Source of the DNA: Bacteroidota bacterium
GTDB taxonomy: Bacteria > Bacteroidota > Bacteroidia > Flavobacteriales_F > PHOS-HE28
Direction: 5' to 3'
NCBI GenBank assembly: GCA_014584605.1
Contig: JACTMO010000055.1
Span: 1-38,719, forward strand
DNA length: 38,719 bases
Every line of letters begins with the position of its first letter. Position 1 is the first letter of the stretch. Made by a program: the position numbers and the translations under genes. The notes under the pieces were generated by a model, which did not search any database, was not told the origin of the DNA, and saw only the letters and a program-made list of their open reading frames with translations. Positions 1-9,208 of this stretch are shown piece by piece.

Positions 1-103
1 GCGGATTGGTTCACCTACGATCCTGCTCAGTCTCCTTCAGAGGAAATCTTCCCTCGAAGATGATGTATCCACGAGGCGAGCAAGTGTAGAGTTGAAGCGA
101 ATA

Positions 104-180
104 CCCCGCAGCGACGAAGGAGCGAGGAGTAGCAGCGAAAAGCGCGACCCCGAGGCTTTTGCGAGGGGGCACGCCCAAAC
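104..180. repeat. Candidate interspersed repeat in the gap beyond sufB
   Basis: The first 182 bases hold no convincing gene. Bases 104-180 are a purine-rich stretch, reading on the minus strand as cgctgctactcctcgctcc followed by a GC-rich tail. From memory, similar text recurs between genes in Bacteroidota genomes, but I cannot search for it and only one copy is visible here. sufC, which usually follows sufB, is not seen in this gap. Confidence 0.35.
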
Positions 181-182
181 TC

Positions 183-1631
<1,449 letters not shown>

Positions 1632-1638
1632 GAATGCT

Positions 1639-1750
1639 TCACCACAGAGACACAGAGGACGCAGAGAATGCGAATACTCTGTTCGACCGTGCTGCTCGTG
1701 TGGACTTTGCCATTTGGATCTCCTATGTGTTCTCTGTGCCTCTGTGGTGA
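1639..1750. repeat. Imperfect inverted repeat of CACAGAG-type between sufA and sufB
   Basis: The left arm at 1639-1668 reads tcaccacagagacacagagg plus a gacgcagagaa-like end. The right arm at 1730-1750 is its reverse complement with one mismatch and a nine-base gap. The arms nearly fill the 121-bp gap between sufA and sufB. CCACAGAGRCACAGAG-type sequences are familiar interspersed repeats in many environmental bacterial genomes (general knowledge). In RNA the arms could fold into a long hairpin between the two suf genes. Confidence 0.75.
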
Positions 1751-1752
1751 GC

Positions 1753-2079
1753 TCAGATGCTGAAACTCTCCCCGCACCCGCACGTCCTGCTCGCGTTGGG
1801 GTTCACGAATTGGAAACCCTTGCCGTTGAGGCCACCGCTGAAGTCGAGGGTGGTGCCCAGCAGGTAGAGCAGGCTCTTCTTGTCCACCACCACCTTCACC
1901 CCATTGTCCTCGAACATCTTGTCGCCGTCCTTCATCTGGTCGTCGAAGGTGAGGTCGTACATCAGGCCGGAGCAGCCGCCTCCCTTCACGCCGACCCGCA
2001 CAAAGTGCCGGGGACCACGGCCTTCCTGACCCAGGAGCTTGGTGACTTCCGCCTTGGCGGGCTCAGAAACCTTGATCAT
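1753..2079 (-). CDS. sufA: A-type Fe-S cluster carrier (SufA/IscA/HesB family)
   Basis: This 108-residue protein is a small A-type carrier that passes Fe-S clusters from the scaffold to apo-enzymes in the cytosol. The three family cysteines are present: Cys36 in [13 protein letters not shown], and Cys100 and Cys102 in the C-terminal TCGCGESF motif. The length is typical. It is the first gene of the minus-strand suf pair and has a strong promoter match at 2121-2152. IscA and SufA cannot be told apart by sequence alone; SufA is chosen because sufB follows. Confidence 0.95.
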   Translation of the reverse strand: MIKVSEPAKAEVTKLLGQEGRGPRHFVRVGVKGGGCSGLMYDLTFDDQMKDGDKMFEDNGVKVVVDKKSLLYLLGTTLDFSGGLNGKGFQFVNPNASRTCGCGESFSI

Positions 2080-2120
2080 CGTTCCATCTATTTAGAAACG
2101 GTCTAAACAAGAGGCATCGG

Positions 2121-2152
2121 CAAAGGTAGGGCTTGGGGCAGCGCGGAACAAA
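2121..2152 (-). promoter_or_regulatory. Bacteroidota-type promoter of sufA
   Basis: On the minus strand, TTTG (complement at 2149-2152) is followed after exactly 20 bp by TACCTTTG (complement at 2121-2128). This matches the Bacteroidota primary-sigma consensus TTTG-N19-21-TAnnTTTG. It would place the transcript start about 35 bp upstream of the sufA ATG. Confidence 0.7.
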
Positions 2153-2249
2153 GGCGACCTCCCGGGTTGCGCGGCCGCCTCCAGGGGGCGGCCCCTCCCT
2201 TGGCTTGACCGCTGTCCGCTTTTCCTGGCTTGTAGGCGTCGGAGGGCCT

Positions 2250-2282
2250 TTTGCAGCCGTACAAGGCCGCCGGGTATTTTTG
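2250..2282 (+). promoter_or_regulatory. Bacteroidota-type promoter of thiL
   Basis: TTTG at 2250-2253 is followed after 21 bp by TATTTTTG at 2275-2282, a full match to the -33/-7 consensus. The -7 box ends only 12 bp before the ATG at 2295, so the leader would be about six bases. This position argues against longer thiL starts upstream. Confidence 0.7.
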
Positions 2283-2294
2283 GCGGCCCCGGCC

Positions 2295-3338
2295 ATGGCA
2301 GAGAGCACCGTACGCACCGAATTGTCGACCCTTGGCGAATTCGGCCTCATCGCGCGCATCGCATCACGCGTCCAGCTTCAGCACAGGTCATCGGTGAAAG
2401 GCATCGGGGATGACGCCGCCGTCTTCGATCCGGAAGGCCTCCACCAAGTGATCACCACGGACATGCTGCTGGAAGGCGTCCACTTCGACCTGGGCTACGT
2501 ACCGCTGAAGCATCTGGGGTACAAGAGCGTGGTGGTGAACGTGAGCGACGTGTACGCCATGAACGCGGAACCGCGCCAGATCACGGTGTCGCTGGCTTTG
2601 AGCAATCGTTTCCCGGTGGAGGCCGTGGACGAGCTGTACGAAGGCATCCTCCTGGCCTGCAGGAATTACGGGGTGGACCTCGTGGGTGGGGATACCTGCA
2701 GCAGTGCCAGCGGGCTGGTCATCAGCGTGACGGCCATCGGCGCGGCGAGAAAGGAGGACCTTGTGTACCGCGGTGGGGCGAAGGACAACGAACTGTTGGT
2801 GGTGAGCGGTGACCTTGGCGGTGCGTACATGGGTCTGCAGGTCCTCGAACGTGAAAAGGCCGTGTTCAGGGAGACCGGGGCGCAACCGGACTTCGCCGGG
2901 CACGACTACATCCTGGAGCGCCAATTGAGACCCGAGGCCCGCAGGGACATCATCGACCTGCTCAGGAAGCTGGAGGTGAAGCCCACGGCGATGATCGACA
3001 TCAGCGATGGGCTGGCGAGCGAGGTCATTCACATCGCCCGGTGCTCCGGCCTCGGGGTGCGGATCTATGACGAGAAGATCCCGATCGACCCCGCCACCCA
3101 CCGGACCGCGCGCGACTTCAACCTGGACCCGACGACCTGCGCCCTGAACGGCGGTGAGGACTACGAGCTGCTGTTCACCATCGCGCAGAGCGACTTCGAC
3201 AAGATCAAGGGCAACCCGAACTTGACGGTGATCGGGCACATGACCGATGAGCCAAGCGGGCACACCCTCATCGACAGGCACGGCGGTCAACACGCGCTCA
3301 CCGCCCAGGGTTGGGATTCTTTCCTGAAGAAACAGTAG
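2295..3338 (+). CDS. thiL: Thiamine-monophosphate kinase ThiL
   Basis: ThiL phosphorylates thiamine monophosphate to the active cofactor thiamine diphosphate with ATP. The 347-residue product shows the family landmarks: GEFGLIARIA near the start, the metal and nucleotide-binding GIGDDAAVF, TTDMLLEGVHFDL, VVNVSDVYAMNAEP, and the late IDISDGLASE and NGGEDYELLF motifs. The ATG at 2295 is chosen because family homology starts just after it and the promoter ends just before it. An in-frame ATG at 2133 would precede the promoter. The C-terminal tail (GGQHALTAQGWDSF), typical of Bacteroidota ThiL, recurs at 7226-7285 and 11825-11887. Downstream lies foreign-looking DNA. Confidence 0.96.
   Translation: MAESTVRTELSTLGEFGLIARIASRVQLQHRSSVKGIGDDAAVFDPEGLHQVITTDMLLEGVHFDLGYVPLKHLGYKSVVVNVSDVYAMNAEPRQITVSLALSNRFPVEAVDELYEGILLACRNYGVDLVGGDTCSSASGLVISVTAIGAARKEDLVYRGGAKDNELLVVSGDLGGAYMGLQVLEREKAVFRETGAQPDFAGHDYILERQLRPEARRDIIDLLRKLEVKPTAMIDISDGLASEVIHIARCSGLGVRIYDEKIPIDPATHRTARDFNLDPTTCALNGGEDYELLFTIAQSDFDKIKGNPNLTVIGHMTDEPSGHTLIDRHGGQHALTAQGWDSFLKKQ
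3279..3338 (+). repeat. ThiL tail repeat, copy 1 (genuine thiL 3' end)
   Basis: These last 20 codons of thiL (HGGQHALTAQGWDSFLKKQ and stop) are the reference copy of a three-copy direct repeat. Copy 2 at 7226-7285 matches 46 of 51 bases in a hand alignment of the first 17 codons. Copy 3 at 11825-11887 matches about 34 of 48. Confidence 0.85.
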
Positions 3339-3582
3339 TCGAACACGATTGCTCCACGGCCATCTTCACGATCGCAGGGGAGCATTTTGTTCGAGGTGCG
3401 CGCACTACCTGAGATGTGGGTGGGCGATGTGTCGGGACTTGGTGCGTGCTTAGTTGTTCTGGCAAGCGTGATCCGTACTTGCTCGATCGTCGACATGTGA
3501 GCGCGGAATCGCGCGGGCTTGGAGAAGAACGACGACAGCTTTTGACGGATCGGTTCAAGTATCTTGACCGCAGATCAAAACA

Positions 3583-4293
3583 ATGCGGGCAATGATCGAG
3601 GAAACTTTGAAGGAACGCGAGAAGGACCTGTTCGCCAGATGGCGTCAGGCGGCACCCCAAAACGAGGTGCTTATTCGTGATGGAGCAATGAACCCATTTC
3701 ATTATTTACACAGGAAGCTGCCTAAAACGATGTTCATTCTGAAGGAAGCCTGGGGGGAGGAGGAGGAGGATTGGGACTTGAGGGATGTGGTGTTGACGGA
3801 ATGGTGTAACTGGAGAACATGGAACAATGTCACACGATGGAAAATCGCGTTGGACGCCCTTCATCATGATGCCAGGCTTGATATCGATACACTTTGGGAT
3901 GATCGCCTTACCTGGATACAGCTTGATGACCGGACCCGGGAGCTGAAGGACATTGCTGTTTTCAACCTGAAAAAGGCACAGGGTGGAACAAGATCGAACA
4001 TGAACGTGGTTTATCAATGGGCATCACGGAACATGAGATTGCTGGAAGAGCAATTCACCATACTGGACCCTGATATTGTTGTGGTGTGTGGGTCCGATCC
4101 TGGCAAGACTCCTTTCCTTGCCGGGGCCGAGGTAGTATGGGATCATTATAGCAGGACAGTGCAAGCAACTCGGGTCCCATATCCCGACCGTGAACGTATC
4201 GTGATCTATCAGTGGCATCCGCAGGCGAGTATCAATGCACATCACATGGTGGCCAGCATGATCCATGCGGTGCGACCTCTATTGTTGAAATGA
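3583..4293 (+). CDS. Uracil-DNA-glycosylase-superfamily-like protein, first gene of accessory operon
   Basis: A 236-residue cytosolic protein without signal peptide or membrane segment. Its outline resembles the uracil-DNA glycosylase fold: NPFHYLHRKL and MFILKEAWG near the N terminus, AVFNLKKAQGG (residues 125-135), a hydrophobic strand LDPDIVVVCGSDPG (161-174), and a late HPQAS motif (212-216) where UDGs carry their C-terminal His loop. I cannot confirm a catalytic water-activating residue, so activity is open. Base composition is visibly less GC-rich than thiL, suggesting transfer. It begins 244 bp after thiL and precedes the WYL regulator by 63 bp. ATG 3592 is an alternative start. Confidence 0.72.
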   Translation: MRAMIEETLKEREKDLFARWRQAAPQNEVLIRDGAMNPFHYLHRKLPKTMFILKEAWGEEEEDWDLRDVVLTEWCNWRTWNNVTRWKIALDALHHDARLDIDTLWDDRLTWIQLDDRTRELKDIAVFNLKKAQGGTRSNMNVVYQWASRNMRLLEEQFTILDPDIVVVCGSDPGKTPFLAGAEVVWDHYSRTVQATRVPYPDRERIVIYQWHPQASINAHHMVASMIHAVRPLLLK

Positions 4294-4356
4294 TCGCAGG
4301 AAGGCGAACGACGTATCTTCAGAAGGTCAATTTTACCGGGAGTCCCCGTCACCTCT

Positions 4357-5250
4357 ATGCCCAACGCGTCCCGCCTCAAGCGCTACCTCCTCATCCTCGA
4401 AAAGGTCCGGCGCCAGCCATCCTTCGCCGCGTTACAGGAACACCTGGCCGATCACGGCTTCGAGTTGAGCGATCGTACGCTACAACGGGACATCGAGAGG
4501 CTGCGCGTGGATCTGGGCATCGAAGTGGAGTACGACCGCCCGAACAATGTGTATCGGCTCGCGGAAGGGGAGGAGAATGATGCTGTGCTCAAACTCATAG
4601 AGCGGGCGCAGTTGTTGGAACTGGTGGGCGATGACCCCCGTCAGGTGCGGGAGCTTGCCCAGGTGGTGGACCTTGACGGGCTGGGAGCCTTGCAGGGTCT
4701 GCATCATATGCCGTTGCTGGTCCGCTCGATCCGCGAACGGAAAGAGGCAGTACTGACCTACAAGCGATTTCAGACGGACCGGGAGTGTGAGCATCGCATT
4801 CAGCCCGTACTATTGAAGGAGTACATGGGACGCTGGTATGTGCTTGGGTGGACGTTGAAGTACAAGGGACCCACCACCTTCGGACTGGACCGTATCGGGT
4901 CTGTCATTGTCACAGAAAAGCGATTCGGGTCCGGCAAACTGGACCGTGTCAGAACGCAACTGGCCTCCATGATCGGTGTGGACGCTTCACCGGGCGTGGC
5001 CGAGCGCGTGGTCGTGGAAGTGGATCATGAGCAAGCCAGGTACCTGGAGACCCTGCCGTGGCACCGCAGCCAACAGCTGGAGGGCAGCACCGGACGAGGG
5101 GTGCGTTTCAGCTGGTTCGTGCGTCCCAACTATGAACTGCGGCAGCGATTGCTCAGCTACGGCGATCGACTGGTGGTGGTCGAACCGAAGTGGTTGGCGA
5201 AAGAGATCCGTGACCTGCACAAAAATGCGGCTTCACGGTACAGAAAATAG
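4357..5250 (+). CDS. WYL-domain transcriptional regulator (HTH-WYL, YafY/PafC-like)
   Basis: This 297-residue protein has an N-terminal winged helix-turn-helix (about residues 1-65, with SDRTLQRDIERLR as the recognition region). A WYL domain follows at about 120-215 (HRIQPVLLKEYMGRWYVLGW, with the core WYV at 160-162), then a WCX-like C-terminal extension ending VVVEPKWLAKEIRDLH. WYL regulators sense ligands, often nucleic acid or nucleotides, and frequently control phage-defence or stress genes. Here it sits between the UDG-like and AAA-M41 genes (63 and 46 bp gaps), so it probably regulates this operon. The start is the first ATG in frame with the HTH. Confidence 0.93.
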   Translation: MPNASRLKRYLLILEKVRRQPSFAALQEHLADHGFELSDRTLQRDIERLRVDLGIEVEYDRPNNVYRLAEGEENDAVLKLIERAQLLELVGDDPRQVRELAQVVDLDGLGALQGLHHMPLLVRSIRERKEAVLTYKRFQTDRECEHRIQPVLLKEYMGRWYVLGWTLKYKGPTTFGLDRIGSVIVTEKRFGSGKLDRVRTQLASMIGVDASPGVAERVVVEVDHEQARYLETLPWHRSQQLEGSTGRGVRFSWFVRPNYELRQRLLSYGDRLVVVEPKWLAKEIRDLHKNAASRYRK

Positions 5251-5296
5251 GCGCTACGACACACTTTGTCGAAGTGGAAGGGTCACCTTGGTCCAC

Positions 5297-7285
5297 ATGG
5301 ACCGGATCAACGTCAACTCGAAGGAGGCCACAAGACATTCGCAGCAACTGGTGGACCGTATTGAACGCCGAAGAGCGGAACTGCTTCAGGCGAAGTGTGC
5401 GCTGAGAACAAGGTTCGCCGGGCTTGATGAGGTGATCGAGCAGGTGGTTGATGCCATGGCATCGTGGTATTGCCTGCCAGAGGTGCAGACAAGGCCACGG
5501 GTCATCGGCCTGTGGGGAATGACAGGGACCGGGAAGAGCGCCGTGGTCAGCGCGTGCCTGGACCTCCTCGGGTTTAGAGAGCGCTCTTGTTGGTTGGATG
5601 CGGGGCAGAGCCGCGACCGGGAGTGGTTGAGCGAAGCTGTGTCAACCATGGGTGCGCAGCTGGACGGTCAGCCCATGGTCATGGTTATCGATGAGTTCCA
5701 GCACGCACGGACGATCATCCAGGGCGAGGAGATCACGGAGACGTCTGCCGTGAGGGAACTGTGGGAGCTGATCGACACTGGGCGCTTCCGTACTTGGCCG
5801 AGCGGGTTTCATGTCTCGGGTGTCAAGGACCTCCGGGACCTGCTGGCCACGACGATCAAGGAAGGGGTCGAAGTGGAGGACGGCCGGGTGGTGAGAGGGG
5901 TGGAGGTGCATGCCCGTTGCTTGAAGGAGGCTCATATTCTCGAAGATAGAGCGGGTCGCGATGCCTGGTTCGTGCCTGACATGGGGATCGACCAAGTGCG
6001 CGATATGGTGAGGAACAGCAACAGGTCCCGTGATGAGGTGCGCCACGCTTTTCGCGGATTGGATGGTCCGGCCTCGATCGCTCGCCTGAATGAGTTCATT
6101 GATGCGGCATGCTCAATGCAGGAGATCGATGCATCCAAAGCATTGATCGTCGTACTCGGCAACCTCGACGAGATGTATGTGGCCGGGAAGGAGATCTGGC
6201 CCGAGATCGATGCGGGGATCCTGCGCATCCGTCATGCGCGGATGGATGAGAGTAAAGTTCAGGAGGCACTGGCACGGTTGTTCAGGATCGAGCAGGTCGG
6301 TCGTCTTGGGTCGGACCATGTACTGTTCCCGCCCATGGACCGATCAGCAGGCATCCGCGCTGTCCAGGTCCATGCGGAGCGGATCGGCGGGAAGATCAAG
6401 GAGGAGTTGGGATTTGACCTGCGGTTCTCCATTTCGCTTTGCGCGCACATATATGACCAATACGCCATTCCCGTGTTCGGCGCGAGGCCATTGGTCACTG
6501 CCGTGCAACAGGTAGTCCCGCAGCTTGCTGCTGAAGCCATTGTTGACCTGGCGGCCGGGAGTTCTCCTGACAGCGCAATGGTCCTTTGTGTGGAAGAAGG
6601 TGATGTGGTCGTGCGATCATCTACTGGGACGATGCCGCTGCGTTGGCCGGGGCGTCAACCTGTTCGGTCCGAGCCGGTGAATGAGCGGGTCGCGGTCCAT
6701 GAGGCCGGCCATGTGCTGGTCGGTCATTTCGTCTCGGGCTGGCGTCCATTGCAGGTATGTGTTAGGCGTGGTACAGATCATGAAGGGTTCGTGATCTGGG
6801 ATGATGATGGGACGGGTCCGCTGTTACGATCGCAGGTGGTCGGAAGATTGGCCATGGCATTGGGCGGGTATGTGGCAGAGCGCCTGCACTACGGCGAGGA
6901 CGGCTTGAGCGCAGGATCCGGAAGTGATCTGAACAAGGCCACACGGTTGGCGTTTTCGGTGATCAACCAGGAGGGGTTCGGTCGAAGGGCCTGCGTCCAT
7001 GTACCACGTGAAGGCGACCCGACCATTGGATTCCGTGAAATGCGGCCGGAGGTGGAGGAGCAGGCTATGCAGTGGCTTGAAGAGGCGGAGGTGTTGGCGA
7101 GAACGCTTCTGCAGAAGGAGAAACGGCTCTTCGCGGAGATCGTCAAGGCACTCCTCCTGAAACGGTCACTGAATGCGGAAGAACTTGACCTATTGATCGA
7201 TGCTCATCACTTGAACGGCAAGGTGCACGGCGGCCAGCACGAGCTCACCGCCCAGGGCTGGGATGCTTTCCTGAAGAAGGGGTGA
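5297..7285 (+). CDS. AAA+ ATPase fused to FtsH-type M41 zinc metallopeptidase
   Basis: This 662-residue protein has a Clp-like AAA+ domain: Walker A GMTGTGKS at 74-81, Walker B MVMVIDEF at 127-134, and a GARPLVTAVQQ small-domain motif near 395-405. A peptidase M41 domain follows, with HEAGH at 468-472, GGYVAERL at 523-530, and GSDLNKAT at 542-549 offering Asp544 as third zinc ligand. I see no transmembrane segment, so unlike FtsH it should be cytosolic. The ATG at 5297 is chosen because upstream in-frame sequence is a shadow of the WYL gene. The last 20 or so residues are a copy of the ThiL tail, so the native stop seems lost. Likely an energy-dependent protease; its targets are unknown. Confidence 0.88.
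   Translation: MDRINVNSKEATRHSQQLVDRIERRRAELLQAKCALRTRFAGLDEVIEQVVDAMASWYCLPEVQTRPRVIGLWGMTGTGKSAVVSACLDLLGFRERSCWLDAGQSRDREWLSEAVSTMGAQLDGQPMVMVIDEFQHARTIIQGEEITETSAVRELWELIDTGRFRTWPSGFHVSGVKDLRDLLATTIKEGVEVEDGRVVRGVEVHARCLKEAHILEDRAGRDAWFVPDMGIDQVRDMVRNSNRSRDEVRHAFRGLDGPASIARLNEFIDAACSMQEIDASKALIVVLGNLDEMYVAGKEIWPEIDAGILRIRHARMDESKVQEALARLFRIEQVGRLGSDHVLFPPMDRSAGIRAVQVHAERIGGKIKEELGFDLRFSISLCAHIYDQYAIPVFGARPLVTAVQQVVPQLAAEAIVDLAAGSSPDSAMVLCVEEGDVVVRSSTGTMPLRWPGRQPVRSEPVNERVAVHEAGHVLVGHFVSGWRPLQVCVRRGTDHEGFVIWDDDGTGPLLRSQVVGRLAMALGGYVAERLHYGEDGLSAGSGSDLNKATRLAFSVINQEGFGRRACVHVPREGDPTIGFREMRPEVEEQAMQWLEEAEVLARTLLQKEKRLFAEIVKALLLKRSLNAEELDLLIDAHHLNGKVHGGQHELTAQGWDAFLKKG
7226..7285 (+). repeat. 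ThiL tail repeat, copy 2 (fused to AAA-M41 gene)
   Basis: This segment encodes HGGQHELTAQGWDAFLKKG and stop, nearly the same as the end of ThiL at 3279-3338. By hand, 46 of 51 bases match in the first 17 codons; most differences are synonymous or mild. It is read in frame with the AAA-M41 protein. Together with copy 1 it brackets the UDG-WYL-AAA-M41 operon like a long, diverged direct repeat. Confidence 0.85.
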
Positions 7286-8875
7286 TCACTGCTTCACCGC
7301 GCGTAGCCGGATGATCCCATCGGCGTCGCGCACTTCCACGGTATAGGCGCCGGGGGCCCAGGATCCTCCAATGCGACCGGAGTACGGTCCGTCGTAAACG
7401 ACGCGTCCGTCGGGATCGAACGCACGTACACGTGCAGTAGGATGCGGAGCGGGTAACAGCTGCAGCGCATCTTGGAAGATCGACGGGCAGGCGGTGAACG
7501 GTGGCCTGTCCGGTGACGATGCCATCGCGGTGGGTGAGGAGATCCGGCCGATCGCGCAGGCCTGCTCGCCACCGGCGTTGATCGAGTGCGGCTCGAAGTC
7601 GAACTGGCCGTTCACTTGCGCGCTGAAGTAGACCGTGCCATCGCTGAGCGCAGCAACGTTCATGACGTTCACGAACGGAGTGCCGGGTTCGCTCGTGGAA
7701 GCCCAGAGCGGGCTGCCGGTGCTGCTGAACGCCGCGATGGTCTGTGTGCGTTCGGTCACCTCTTCGCCGTCGCACACCACACCGCCACCCCAGTCCACGA
7801 TGCCGCGTAGGGTGCCGGTGATGTAAATGTTGTCCATGCCATCCGATGCGATACAAGTGCGTGCCGCAGGGGTGAGGTCGCCTTCGATGGGTCCGCCGGG
7901 CGGGTCGGATTCGGCCCCCCAGATGAACTGCCCGGTGCTGTCCGCCTGGGCGATGTACGTGGCCATGCCCCAATCCGGGCCATTGAAGGCGATGCCGCCC
8001 CAGCTCGTCGTGTCGAACATGTTACCGGCTATGGTCACGTGCGCCTGGCCATCTACCGTGACCGCGGGTCTTTGGAAGGTGATGTCGTGCGCGAACGAAG
8101 CCCAGTGCCCTGTGCCATCCGGGCGGAACCGGGCCAGGAACATCAGGTAGAAGTCGTCAGGGAGAGTGGGGTTGAGACCGCCGAAGGCAAAGGTGTTCTG
8201 ATCGCAGCCGCCGCTCACATACATGCCGCCGTCCGTATCGAAGGCAAGACCGCCCAATGTCTTTCCGCCATCGATGAAGCGCTCCTCGACATCGTTCCCC
8301 GCTGCGTCAACCTTGGCGAAGCGTGCAAGGATGAAATCGGTGGTGCCGTACCACAAGGCACCATCGGGATCGATCGCGAGAACCGGGATGCTTGCTCCCT
8401 CCGAAACCTCGGAGGAGATGTTGCGTGCCCAGAGCGGCGAGCCTTCGGGTGAGAATTTGATGAGGAACAGGTCGTCGCTCAGGAAGCCGGGACTCGCGAC
8501 CATCGTGGAACCATCGCAGAGCGACAGCACGCCCATGAAGCGACCGGCGACGTAGACGTTCCCATCGGCATCCACGGCGCCGCTTTCCGCGCAGGCCGAG
8601 TCCATGAGCGCACAGGACCAGAGCGGTTGGCCGGTACCGGGGTCCAGCCGCTCCACGGTGATACCACCGAAAAGACCACTGCCGAAATTGAACATGCCCA
8701 CGGTTTGGCGGGCGCTCATCAGATGGCCGTTGGGTGAGACGGCCAGCACGTGCTCGGGCATGTCGGGGTTCAAGGTCCAGTCCACGGGCCAGTCCACGAG
8801 CCAGTCGGGTTGCTGGGCGGTGAGGGAGATCATGCTCGTCGCTGTGAAAAGCAGCAGGGTGGGACGGAGGTTCAT
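7286..8875 (-). CDS. Secreted beta-propeller-like repeat protein with T9SS-like tail (copy 1)
   Basis: A 529-residue protein with a signal peptide (MNLRPTLLLFTATSMISL, cleaved near AQQPDW). A long repeat region follows, with units such as VDADGNVYVAGRFMG and LAFDTDGGMYVSGG that resemble SBBP or propeller blades. The last 55 residues (VRAFDPDGRVVYDG to RLRAVKQ) look like a shortened type A T9SS sorting domain, implying export to the cell surface. The ATG at 8875 is preferred over 8917 because it starts the signal peptide. Its stop codon abuts that of the AAA-M41 gene with no gap. It is a paralogue of the protein at 12747-14354, sharing WTLNPxMPxHVLAxSPxG and VAGRFM. No function is recognised. 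Confidence 0.85.
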   Translation of the reverse strand: MNLRPTLLLFTATSMISLTAQQPDWLVDWPVDWTLNPDMPEHVLAVSPNGHLMSARQTVGMFNFGSGLFGGITVERLDPGTGQPLWSCALMDSACAESGAVDADGNVYVAGRFMGVLSLCDGSTMVASPGFLSDDLFLIKFSPEGSPLWARNISSEVSEGASIPVLAIDPDGALWYGTTDFILARFAKVDAAGNDVEERFIDGGKTLGGLAFDTDGGMYVSGGCDQNTFAFGGLNPTLPDDFYLMFLARFRPDGTGHWASFAHDITFQRPAVTVDGQAHVTIAGNMFDTTSWGGIAFNGPDWGMATYIAQADSTGQFIWGAESDPPGGPIEGDLTPAARTCIASDGMDNIYITGTLRGIVDWGGGVVCDGEEVTERTQTIAAFSSTGSPLWASTSEPGTPFVNVMNVAALSDGTVYFSAQVNGQFDFEPHSINAGGEQACAIGRISSPTAMASSPDRPPFTACPSIFQDALQLLPAPHPTARVRAFDPDGRVVYDGPYSGRIGGSWAPGAYTVEVRDADGIIRLRAVKQ

Positions 8876-9208
8876 GCGTGTGACTCGATGGATGTGGGAG
8901 GAAGACTCAGAACGCAAGCGAGCAGTTGCTCATGGCGCCTTTTCATGGCATCTGCTGCATTCTTCCCAACGAGCGCGCAGTAGTACGCCACAACGCCACG
9001 TCACAGCCCCGGCCCCATGGCACAGAACCGGGTTGCAAGCCCCGAGCCAACTCCCTGAATACATCTATTTCGGTAAGTGGGATCCGATCGGCGGGCACGG
9101 AGGTGAAGATGGTGATCGAGGAGGGAAAAGGCTTCGTCAATGATCATCATCCCCACGTTCTCGCCGTTGCATTCGTTGCCACCGAAGATCAGGGTCGTGG
9201 TTGCCAGC
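8876..9208. other. Non-coding gap between propeller protein 1 and TMEM175 copy 1
   Basis: No ORF here looks real. The segment at 9089-9138 is weakly alignable with 11917-11970, the matching position downstream of the second TMEM175 gene, so the gap may hold a degenerate remnant shared by the two copies. I see no clear promoter or terminator. Confidence 0.4.

Noticed and set aside
1639..1750. Inverted repeat as insertion sequence ends
   Set aside because: Only about 60 bp lie between the arms, with no transposase and no flanking duplication.
5297..7285. Reading the AAA-M41 protein as FtsH
   Set aside because: It lacks the N-terminal membrane helices of FtsH, and the AAA+ part has Clp-like features (GARPL motif). 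Only the peptidase half is FtsH-like.
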